A stretch of 64,000 nucleotides of DNA from Thelonectria olida (Eukaryota > Ascomycota > Sordariomycetes > Hypocreales > Nectriaceae): positions 1 through 64,000 of the forward strand of contig JAGPYM010000047.1 of assembly GCA_020736575.1 (NCBI GenBank). Direction: 5' to 3'. This document shows, one piece after another, positions 54,272 through 64,000 of the stretch. A program made the position numbers and the translations under genes. A model generated the notes under the pieces. That model saw only the letters and a list, made by a program, of their open reading frames with translations, ran no database searches and was not told where the DNA came from. Each line of letters starts with the position of its first letter. Position 1 is the first letter of the stretch.

Positions 54272-56825
54272 TATGTGTACAGTATTCCGGACTCTCAAGT
54301 CTTCTCCGTTAAACGACTAACCTGCGAAATGAGGGACAGAGCGGCGGCGACCAGGCCCAGTAGGTACGGACGGAAATAGGTGCACAAATATGGCAGTATA
54401 CCTGCTACGAGTGCCGCTATGGGCTGCTGGGGCGTGAAGAGCATAGCGAAAGCGAAAGCGACATGGCAATGATAACCGCCACGACATTGCTGGAGGGGGT
54501 TGCTGAAATATGGTGGGAGTGATCCCAAATGCCTTTATGGGATGGATAAACAACGGTCCGCTAACCTTACCCTTCAGGCCCTGAAGTGTGAGATTGGCCC
54601 CACCTAATCAGTATGACCAAGCAATTTCCATGTCTTTGCGGCTTCGAAGGCGTCTTTTCTGAGGAAAATCGATTCGAATAGGGGGGCCGTTGATGTCAAC
54701 TACTTAGTTGCTACATAGAGCGAAGTGAAATTTTGTATTGCATATGTTGTGGGATGTCTGTTGTATCAAGGCAAGTCAATTAATCCCTCCCCCGCCCGAT
54801 GCTAATACGCCTTAGGGTCCGATAACGAAACCTATCTTGCTACTTGCTTTCCCTCATAGATAGGTTCTTCAGTCCAAGTATTAGGCACATGGTCTGACGT
54901 GGAGGAAATTGGACCCATGGCAAACGTGCTGCCTCATGAGCAGATTCGCGTCAATAATATACCTAGATTTGCCTCGGTTCTCCAACGACTAGAGGTTTTG
55001 CGGTTGGGCCCTTGGAAGCCACATAACGGATTAGCCGCGGAGGAGTACATAGGATCTTTGGTTTATATGGCGATATACATCAATCCAAAGTTCGTTGATC
55101 TCACCGTGTAACTCAAAGCCTCCGACGGTTCTTGGACATTTCACTACAGGGCTCACTCCTGGCCTGGCAAGACCAGCCGCGAGGCGCACAAACGTTGCAA
55201 TGTCCACTTCTCGAAGCTGCCCCGTATCGTAGCGTCTGCATGCCGCGTCGCCAGCTATATTTACATTCCTTTTGCATCTTCCGGTGTTGAAATCTCGCAG
55301 GCACGGTTTGCATCAATCTCAACTACCGAGGGCATTCTCAGGAGCCAGATGAGAGATATGGACTCTAGAGACAGAAATTCAAATATAAACGTCGTTACCA
55401 TGCTTATTATGCTGGTATATATAACTTCCCCAACGACGACCAAAAGCAGGGCCGCCTTGATATGGTTCACTACGCCTATACTCTTGCACTTGACGATCGA
55501 CTTTTCCTTACCCCATCGAGCTTGACGATCTTCGAATTCTCGATTTAGGCATCGGTACAGTGTCGCATATCACCACAAAGTTCCACTGTGCAATGTGAAA
55601 CGCGGCCCATACCTTGGGGTCGTGTATCCGGTTTCACGTCCAGCTTGTCGCATCAAGGATCCCAATCCTAACGACATGAGCTTAAATAGCTGTGCTCGAA
55701 CATATGGCTGTTCCATTTCTTTTGTTCCTTAGGTAATTCTCATTAATTGACTGGTGCTATCAATGATCCCTGTGGAGCCAATTGTCTGACATACAGGCAT
55801 ATGGCCTATCGAGCTTGTAGATGATTACCCTAGAGCCATCTTTGTTGGGCAATGACTTTAGCCTAATTCAACCCTAGTGGCTCCTACTAAACGCTAGTGT
55901 CAGGAGGGCGTCGCGATGTTGCGATGCTCGTGCCATATTCGATTTCGTCGTCGTCACTGCACAGAAACCCCTTTAACTCGACTTTCCTAACTACAGCATT
56001 TATCGGAATAATGTATAGTTTCACTATGAGATGTGCTGCATCGAAAACATAGCTACGAAGATGCCTTTCGTGGAGCAGGTTACGTGGTCGGAGATTGTTG
56101 CGTTAACATCTGGAATCAATACCCTACTCGACATTCGCACCAAGCTGCCCAAGATTGCGGATTTAAGGATGGACGGCTCGGGGCTTTCCCTGGATATGAG
56201 CCTTGGATTGCGTCTGCGCTGTCTCCCCGGGATAGTTACATTACACTCCCTACAACAGTAAGGCGTTTTTAGCAGACGCGAACCCGCAGTTGATAGAAGT
56301 TGCAAGACGACAGTCATAGCAAACATGGAGCGGCCAGAATATTGGCGATAAATTGAGACGAAGACTATGCAATGAATGACAAGCTACTATACTAGACTAC
56401 TATACTATTCTATGCTACATCCCTACTATACGAATACTACGATGGACAAGGCCGTGGTGCTTTTCGGCAAACAGGAACGTCCCGACAAGAGCATTCTTCT
56501 GAGGACCAATGTAATGGGCTAAGCTCGGCTTGCACTCTCGGCTAACTAATCACAACATCAGCCCCAGACGTGCGATAAAAGTCGGGACCTCCAGTCAATC
56601 GCCACTTCAAAGAAATAGCAAAGTGACCTCCAAACAGACTCGTCATGCGCGATGGAGGGCACATCACTATGAGAGGGACTAACTCTATTCACGCATTGCT
56701 TGCTCGATGCTCCCGACTAACCGACACACCAAAATACATCCCCCGACCGAAAGAGCCTGCACTCTCACTTCCGCAAACGAGCATACCCTATCGGCCCCGA
56801 GCTTGATGACCACCCTCAGCTCGAA
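54272..56825. other. mostly unrecognised, with decayed fragments
   Basis: ORFs at 54899-55111 (plus; VLQRLEVLRLGPWKPHNG), 56033-56272 (plus; EDAFRGAGYVVGDCCVNIWN, ending TLPTTVRRF) and others look like fragments of genes but match no family I know. There is a CTACTATACTA microsatellite-like run at about 56380-56420. No complete gene is supported. Confidence 0.4.
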
Positions 56826-57335
56826 ATGAGCGGCTCGACTCCAAAGAAGCGAAAAGCAGACAACGGCCACCATCCAAACAAGACCCCAAAGGGCCCTGTA
56901 CTTGGCGCAAATTCAGCGCCTTCGCCTTCGCCATTGCCATCGCCAACCGAAACGTCTACTGCAAGTCTGCGATCAAGCTCATATGCTTCGTCGCACGCCT
57001 CGTCGTCACGTCGCAAACTATCATTGCTTGGTCTTGGAGAAGAAGGGATTGAAAAGCTGGGACTGACGGGTCTTCGTACGCTTCAGCTTCCTCGAGCAAT
57101 CAGGGAGGTATTGCTCGTCATTCAGTGCCTGGAGCGTGGTCGTGGTGCCTTGTCGGCGACGTTGATTACGCCTGTTATGACGGCTTGTCGACTTTACCCT
57201 CATGTATGTGTTGCTCGCCATGTTTTGACTACGCGCCACTCAACGATCGATGCACCAACTTTTTGTCATTTTCAGGACTACCGCTCCCATCATTCACTAA
57301 TACCTACCCACTCCTCTCCCCGACCGACAAATTGA
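56826..57335 (+). CDS. hypothetical protein, Ser/Pro-rich N-terminus, probably truncated
   Basis: Opens at ATG 56826 with a basic nuclear-signal-like start (STPKKRKADNGHH), then a Ser/Pro/Thr-rich low-complexity stretch (PSPSPLPSPTETSTASLRSS), then a more ordered part (RKLSLLGLGEEGIEKLGLTG, LQLPRAIREVLLVIQCLERG). After about residue 105 the frame loses protein character (VARHVLTTRHSTIDAPTF), so an intron or a break lies near 57,150-57,200. It looks like the first exon of a fungal protein. A possible downstream piece (SEPSYASKIDALR) lies near 57,362. Function unknown. Confidence 0.4.
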   Translation: MSGSTPKKRKADNGHHPNKTPKGPVLGANSAPSPSPLPSPTETSTASLRSSSYASSHASSSRRKLSLLGLGEEGIEKLGLTGLRTLQLPRAIREVLLVIQCLERGRGALSATLITPVMTACRLYPHVCVARHVLTTRHSTIDAPTFCHFQDYRSHHSLIPTHSSPRPTN

Positions 57336-58531
57336 GTTTTCCCTATAGATAAACCCCTACAGCGAGCCCTCGTATGCTTCCAAGATCGACGCCTTGCGCT
57401 AAAGGCTTCCCGAGCAGCGCATCAATCATTCATCCTGCGGCCCTCCACGACCATATCCTACCATAGTCAGCTTCGAGACGAAGAGATCTGAAAATGATTT
57501 TGGTGGTGGAATGTTGCAAATTGTTGTGTGGCAAGCTGCACATTGGAAGATGCTCCGTTTATTACTACAGAATATACGGCGGGAGAGGGTGTCAATAACA
57601 TCTCCGGCAACAACCCCCGAGCAAGCTCATTCTTTGGCACAGCAATATGTTAATGGAGCGTTTAAAGGGCTAGGTGCGTTGCATGGGTTCTCATTCAAGA
57701 CATGAATGGTATTGTGTCGCGACCTCCCCTGAAGTAACTGATGCACAAGACAATCCATCTTTACGTACAATATGTTCTAGCCATAGCCTTAAGTTTGCAT
57801 GGTGTATCAACAGAAGCGTGTCTAGTTACTTTGGCTTCACCAACCAATTGGTCGTACTAGTGACGCCCTCGGCATTCATAGAATTGCTGCTTTCCTCAAT
57901 TATTTCAAGACAAGCATCGCGGCAACATTACAATTTGCCGGAGCTGGCTACCATCTGTGTCGAATGTGGCTTCAATAACCCCAAACGCGGTTCCCGACAC
58001 CCGAGTGAATAAGCGTGATATCGTCAAGCCTGCTGGTTATGGTCTTAGGCCCCTAGTTTCATTAAACCTCCCGGATCCGGAGACGTTCCCTCTATGGCCC
58101 GGCGGCTCAAGGCCTCACCCACACCTCGCAATCCAAAGGGGCTCTACAGCTCTGCGGCCTAGATTCTCGTCCTCCATGTTGCTTCCGCGCCCTACCAGTT
58201 CCGGGCTGCTCCTTGTGGTTGTTATCCGTTCCACAATCTCCTACCGCGTGTCAAGGTCCTTCTTGCTCGGCTGTCAAGGGAAAGCATCGAGGATTCACAC
58301 AAGGTGAGTCGCAATGATCACAACGGGGACAACGCTCGAGCCATGCGGACACAGCGGTATTGTGGCCTAAAATCATGGGTTATCCCGCGCGCGGCACGGC
58401 CCAGCTTCGGCTTCGGATGGCGAGTCGCCCCAAACCAGCACTTAGTTATTCACATAAGACGTCAGTTACATATACATATATTCACGTCTGTGTTGACAAC
58501 ATCTGTCGAGCTACGATCCGAAGACTCAAAT
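57336..58531. other. no supported gene
   Basis: Short ORFs only (57511-57705, 57674-58012, 57957-58307), with no recognisable domain. This is the region downstream of the Dicer gene. Confidence 0.4.
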
Positions 58532-61500
58532 CTAGATCGCCGTTCCATGATCCTGCTGCCCCTTCTCCTGGACCTCCTCAAGCTTGCAGTTACATCCCAA
58601 AGCCTTCTTCGCGGCAACAATATCGCCCTCGAAGGACTCGATTTTCTCCAGCGCCCGCTTCGCGACAGCAACCTTGGCGTACCGATCGCTTTTGGACGTG
58701 GCACTCACAGCAACCTTTTGGTGGACCATAAAGGCGGCGATAACGTCGCTGTCTTTCAGCGCGGCGATGCCTTCTTCCACAGCGCAAGGCACGTTTTCTG
58801 CACTAATGCGCCAGTTCGTACAATAGAGCTCCTGTTGCACCTTCTTGGAGAGGAATGTGACGGGATGCTTGTTCGCAAAGGTATCATAGAGGGCCATGTC
58901 CCTAAAGTACGGCTCAACGAAAAGGTTACAAAATTTATGAACGACAGAGTAATCATACTTGGCGTCAACGAACATGGCACCGATGAGAGCTTCGATGATG
59001 TCTGCAAGGGCCTTCGGCGGCGAAGACGCTCTAAGCCAGAAATCCATACGTATGCGGGTCCCACCTGCCTTGGCTTCCTTGCGGGCGTCCTCCTCAGCCA
59101 GTTCAAGCTCCGTGACGAACTCACTAATCTGTCCAATGAGCGAGGATGTGGTAGAGAGAAGATGCTTGTGCAAACCGAGCTTGGCGCAAAGACAACCAAG
59201 GAACTGGTTCGAGACCATGGCCATCTTATGCTCCGTCAGCCACTGGGGGTCTGCTAGCGTGAACTCCTTGTACAGATAGTCGACCATAGTAATATCCAAT
59301 AGAGCATCCCCGAGAAACTCGAGGCGTTGATAGTTTGGTAAAGTTCCATAAGGCCACGAGGGATGCTTGAACGCGCTTTGAAGGAGGGGTGGAGAGCCGA
59401 AGTGATATCTAGTGATAGCTGCAATGCAATCGATAAGATACTGTTGTTTGGGAGTGCTCTTGGCTGTTTGCCATGTGGGGATCTCGAACGCGGCGAAGTA
59501 ATCCCCAAAGACCTCCATCTTGTGGTTTTTACTTTTAACCATCCAAGTAATAGCTTTGACCGCCATATCTATGTTGCCCTCTTTACTAGAGAGGTATGCA
59601 GCTCCGATGAGCGCCTTGCAAATATTAGCGATGGTCTTGTCGGGTAGGTCATGTCTTATAACCGTCTTTGGTGCTTTTCCCTTCTTGAGTGGGAGATGGG
59701 GATACCAGGCGCGCCTGTTAAATGCCCTGGACCGTATGTACTATTAGAGTTTGCAGTCAATAGTATGGTTGAAGAGGTTTTGGTTGCAGATGAGGAGCAT
59801 ACGCTCGATGTAGTACCCACATTTGTCGCTTTCTGGGATGAGGGTGAAGAGTGAAATTGTTATAGCTATCTTTAGGAATGAGTCCCCTAGAAACTCTAGT
59901 TGTTTGTAATTGTTACCTATTTTAGGTTGAAGGTTGATCTGCTCCTTATTATAGTTTCCTGTGTTATTGCTGTCTTTTGTTAAAGCTTTAAGAGCTAGTG
60001 CGGGGGAAATGGCAAGATCCAGTAGGGCACAGGCATTAAGAGCGATGAGTGCGGATTTGATGCGGTGGATGATGGCTGGGAATGCCATGGTTATATAGAC
60101 CATATTAAGGGGAATCTAGGTCGTTAGCGAAGTCGCGATAAACTGGGGTAATACCTACTAGCGATACCCTAAGAGGCTCTAATATCACGAAGCAATCCTT
60201 ATTAGCGTCCTGATTCACCTAGAACTTATCTAATAAATTTCGACGCAGCGACAGCAACTCTGCCTTGACGACAGGCTGGTTGTCCTGCTACTGGGCCCTG
60301 TCACGAGAATTGAGGAACAGACTGTTGCTGTATTCTTTGATTGTCGGTTTAATGCTTTATAAGATCGGCTCCTTGGCTCGGGTACTCTTTTGGGTGTGGG
60401 GTTAGGGGGCTTCTTCGACTTGTTAATGCCCTTGATGATAAGCTTGCGACCTCCGTCTAGTGGATTGGTGATGAATTTGTTCATAAAAAACTCATCTGGA
60501 GCGTTTTCCCAGGCGAGAGAGTTATTATTTTTAGCAATCTCGACAGCCTCCTAGTCAATTTGAGCTTGGATTGGGACTGAACCTCGGTCGTCCGCATAAG
60601 GGGCTAGGAAGTAGGGGAACTGCTCGAGCCCGGCATTATATTCTTTGCTGAACACATCCTCAAAAACCTTAAGGGTAAACTTGAATACTCCTTCGATTTC
60701 CCTTGAGCTAAGTTCAAGAGGGTTTTCAGAAACTGCCAACCTAGCCACAGATGAGCGCCCGTTGCCAAAGAAAGGGAGATTCCAGGAAGCTCGGGCAGTT
60801 TCGCTCTTGAGAGCAGGATCAGCGGTCGACTAGGCCGGTTTTCGCCTAGAGCGCCCGGCTTCTCTAGTGTGATTGTTGTCGTAAAAAGCGTCTGGCACGC
60901 TCCTTGCAGTGACCAGATTTTTGGCCTTAGCCTCATATCGTAGTTGGCCTTCTTGCTGGAGCTGATAGCTAGTCTAGCGTTCCTCATGGCAGGGATTTTC
61001 TTGGTAAAAGCAGGCTGAAAGTGTTCGTTAATGTACTTCTTCTGAATCAACATGATGCAAGCCTCAAACGCTGCAGAACACTTGGCCAATATCTTGCTGC
61101 GTTGCGGAAACCCCGACATGGACCTAAGAGGAGACGAATCTGGGAGAATGATATCGGCAGTGAACTTGGGTCCGAGTTTTGTGACAACAAACTCTAGCTT
61201 GCCAGTATCTCCACCAGGAAGCGAGGAAGCAAAGTTGGCGAGGACTTCAAGACTATGAGAAAAGGTGAGACGAGCCCCGGTTGAGGGCATTTCATGAACT
61301 TTCTGGGTAACCAATTCGTTTTGAGCCGCAGTTGCGGCATCTATCGATTCATCCTGCAGCTTCCGATCAGGAGGGAGAGCTATGAAAAACTTCTTAAGAG
61401 CAGCTGCATCTCTCTCCGCCTGCTTCAAGCTCCGAACCTGTCTCATGTTGCCATCTTCCAACATGGTGATGTATCTCGAGCGTTGTTGTCGTGCTCTCCC

Positions 61501-63287
61501 TTTGGATTGCAGATACTGGATGACCGAGCTATAGAGGTCGAACCGAACCATGAGATCGCAGTCTGAGATGTCAATACCCTCTTCAGCGACGGGTGTTGCA
61601 AAGAGGCAGTTGACGTCTCCTCGCCTGAACTTTTGAAGGGTAACCACCTGGCCTCGGAAGGACATGTTGCCGAGGTTTGATGTGGCTGATTGACAGCCGA
61701 CCTGTAAAAGTTAGTCTTTGATCGTCTCTTTTTTGAGCCACTTACCATGTAGGAAGCCGTCATGCCTGGGATCCTCATTCCTGGTTGCTGATACAAGTTT
61801 GAGAGTAGGCAAGCAGTATATCTCTTCTCCACAAACACAATGCACCGTCTGGTGCCATCGAGCGTGAAGGCATGCAGCAAAACTTCATGCAACTTCTTGG
61901 CTTTTACAGATAGCTCCGGAGAGGATGGCTGAATCGCGTTTAGTGCATGATCCTTAACGATTTCCCGGACACGTCTGACTGCGTCTGTTGCGCGGTCTGC
62001 CTGTGCCGACGCAAAAGTGCTAGCGAAATTGCGCTCGGTTTTGGCTGAGAGTCGAGCAGTCTCGTTCTCAGTGATGGAGAGGTGCCAATACTGATCTGCG
62101 CACCAGGCGCCAAGAGTCGAAGAAGCCTCCTTGGTGAAGTCGAGTGATGCCTTGAACTGGGAGTTTTGAAGCACTTGTCCCGCGATCAGTTCCCATAGGA
62201 TTGTCTTTGAGTCTTCTGGAAACTCTAGTGAATCGTAATCGGCCCTCTCCTCGGTTTGTTTCTGACGAGCCATGGACTCTATTAGCACATTGTCGGAAAC
62301 GGTGGCAATCTCGCTGCAGAGAAAGCTCTCTAGCTCGAGCGCAGCCCCTCTAACGTCCTTTGTCTGGGCATCCACAGGCGAAGCAGTCATGCCGAGGATA
62401 CGAGGTTTGTCTCCCTGGTGGCGAGTGTTATGACTTCTGATAATGCGAGCGTATGGATGCTCCTTCTTTGCGTGGTGTGCCTCATCAAAGATTAGAAGAT
62501 TGATCTGGGACATGTTGATGAAGCCATTGTTGAGGCAGTCGAGGAGGATCTGAGCAGTGCAGACGACCACCATCTTATCATTGAACTGCTTGTCCCAGTA
62601 TTCCTTTGTCTTCAACATGCCAGTCATTTTGCCCCAGAGCTTGGTGATAGGGTACTTTTCGAGGTTGCAGTTGAGAACCGCAAACTGCTGGAAGCAGAGT
62701 GCAACCTTTTCGACTACGAAGAAGGCCACTCGCTTGGTCTTTCCTCTTGCCCGGTCCTCCAACTCCCGTTCAAGGTAGTGCCGTAGAAGCAGCGCAGCAA
62801 TGAGTGTCTTGCCAGAGCCTGTGCCTATTAGCATAGTGGCAAAACATCAACGATGGGACATACCCGTAGGGAGAACTACGATAGTGTTCTTGCGCGTAGC
62901 ACGCTCAAAAAGCTCAACCTGATACTCTCGAGGAGACACGATAATCTTTCTGTTCTCGCTGGTCGTAACAAGGTGAGCTGCAGACTGGTTCTGAGGATCG
63001 TTGAGAGCGGCCATGGCCATCGAGCTCCTCGTGGATTCGCGCTGATTCTTGACTACCCAGTCATGAAACGCCGCATTATCGAGTCGCTTCCTTTCGGTGA
63101 TCTTGCGCCCCCCCCCCTGTTTGACCGCGAGGCGATAGTGGTCATCATCGTCAGTGTCCATATCCTCCAGCACATCCTCCTTCTCGGCAGACTGGGTTTG
63201 TTTGCCGTTTAGGAGCCGTTGGGCACGCAAATCATCTAGACGGGCACTCTTCGGGACGCCAAAACTATCCAGTATGGTGTTCGGCAT
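58532..63287 (-). pseudogene. DCL1: Dicer-like 1 gene, disrupted in its middle
   Basis: From ATG 63287: exon 62864-63287, exon 61746-62824, then 61701 onward (introns of 39 and 44 bp, phases consistent). N-terminal DEAD-box helicase: VSPREYQVELFERATRKNTI, GTGSGKTLIAALLL (Walker A) and LLIFDEAHHAKKEHPYARI. Helicase C: LFATPVAEEGIDISDCDL and YLQSKGRARQQ. A Dicer-dimerisation region follows. The frame breaks near 60,775 (continued by FFGNGRSSVARLA in the next frame), at a TAG at 60551-60553 where Trp is expected, near 60,350 and before 60,103. RNase IIIa (59744-60103 and 59567-59660 pieces) has lost catalytic residues. RNase IIIb (NYQRLEFLGDALLD, PKALADIIEALIGAMF) and a dsRNA-binding region are open at 58532-59566. 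DCL1 cleaves dsRNA in RNA silencing; this copy cannot make a full protein. Confidence 0.88.
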
Positions 63288-64000
63288 CGCTTTTGGACGC
63301 TCTGACCTCGGCGGTAAGGTGCCAACCCCGCTCTCCGCATCTACTTTGACAGTAGGTGTTGTCTAGGTGCGACCCTAGAACGAGCTGATACGGTCAACCG
63401 AAACGCAGACGTTTATGAATCTTAGGATTTAAACATAAAGTAAGCCACGTTACCGGTGTTGAGGAAAACGAGGAGGGACAGATGAAGGATTGAGGTAGCA
63501 AAGGTGAAGAAGATTGAGAGGCGCGGGAAGACGCATTAGTGAGAGTGAGAGAATGTGGAAGGCACGGGCCGAAAAGTACCCAAACAGATAACACCTCCTT
63601 CATAGCATCCAAAGTTTTGCTGAAATCTCGTGCGGCTTGTTCCGCTAGTGTGATAGCACGGAAAAACATTGTAGCCACCAAACCAACAAACAGCTCGGTC
63701 AATTTGCGATAAAGCTGGAAAGCCTGTTGACTCCTGTGGCCTAGCCAATCGCGCAATTCAGCGGAGTCGGGTGAACTTCGTTGGAGCTAGCCCACTCTTC
63801 AAGACGAGGAGGAGATTCATCCTGATGAAGAGGGTCATTTCGATCAAATCGCGCCCTCACCGAATCGAGTGTAGCTTTGAGCGCCATAACGTCTCAGCCT
63901 CAGGCATGAACAAGACCCATTCCCAGCCATCCACGCCCTAACTGGCCGACGACGGCGAAAGAGGCAGTTGGCCTGCGACCTCTTGACTCAAGGATATTAT
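63288..64000 (-). pseudogene. unrecognised coding fragment upstream of Dicer
   Basis: Minus strand: a frame starting near 63,886 reads ALKATLDSVRARFDRNDPLH and PPRLEEWASSNEVHP then stops. A shifted frame continues as ELRDWLGHRSQQAFQLYRKL, LFVGLVATMFFRAITLAEQA and FSKTLDAMKEVLSVW to about 63,575, after which it loses protein character. The two parts look like one protein with a frame break near 63,765. It continues in style with fungal proteins that I cannot name. The open frame formally runs 63394-63756. Confidence 0.35.

Noticed and set aside
58304..59257. 317-codon plus-strand ORF
   Set aside because: It is antisense to the RNase IIIb part of the Dicer gene and has no domain of its own.
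1..64000. CRISPR arrays, rRNA and tRNA genes, telomere repeats
   Set aside because: Looked for spaced direct repeats, tRNA arms and TTAGGG runs by eye and found none that could be supported.

Overview
The window comes from a filamentous ascomycete (Pezizomycotina). The evidence is short GT-AG introns of about 45-65 bp, a long block of extreme AT-richness that looks like repeat-induced point mutation (RIP), a Tad1-like LINE, a Ty1/copia element, hAT and Tc1/mariner remnants, and fungal gene families (DCL1-type Dicer, BAH-PHD protein, COMT-like O-methyltransferase, telomere-linked RecQ helicase with DUF3505/OrsD pieces, BTB and NIKP-type kinase families). Species cannot be named from the sequence. 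The mixture looks like an accessory or subtelomeric region rather than a core chromosome arm.

Layout. (1) 1-17,156: a gene-free, very AT-rich graveyard of at least six nested fragments of one hAT transposon family in both orientations, with roughly 175-180 bp tandem arrays beside the transposase and GACT/AGTC-rich terminal palindromes. One copy (11,289-15,262) keeps both terminal inverted repeats. (2) Composition changes abruptly at about 17,157. The first gene, 650 bp inside, is a four-exon BAH-PHD protein (17,813-19,218). (3) 21.7-27.3 kb: a Tad1-like LINE with two open ORFs and no RIP. (4) 27.7-36.3 kb: a Skp1-like gene, a complete five-exon O-methyltransferase, a small Cys-rich ORF and a Myb/SANT ORF, separated by long stretches with no recognisable gene. 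(5) 37.3-44.4 kb: gene debris, namely a perfect 21-bp inverted repeat, a truncated RecQ helicase, two related kinase pseudogenes, a Tc1-like transposase relic, a DUF3505 relic and a frame-broken BTB gene. (6) 44.8-48.5 kb: an F-box/ankyrin gene, a glycine-rich hydrophobic fungal gene, and a small ORF with two tandem 21-residue repeats that resemble amyloid signalling motifs. (7) 48,593-54,266: a complete copia element on the minus strand with two identical 143-bp LTRs and a CATTC target duplication, so a very recent insertion. (8) 58.5-63.3 kb: a DCL1-type Dicer gene on the minus strand, broken in its middle. One stretch (about 59.6-60.8 kb) carries stops, frameshifts and G-to-A changes that remove the catalytic residues of RNase IIIa, while the helicase, RNase IIIb and dsRNA-binding parts still read open.

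How it fits together. One part of the window has been heavily mutated and silenced. The rest carries clean, apparently young retroelements among broken duplicated genes. A partly RIP-like Dicer, a chromatin reader of the BAH-PHD class at the heterochromatin edge, and a possible HET-s-type repeat protein are the most interesting items. Functional links between them are inference only.
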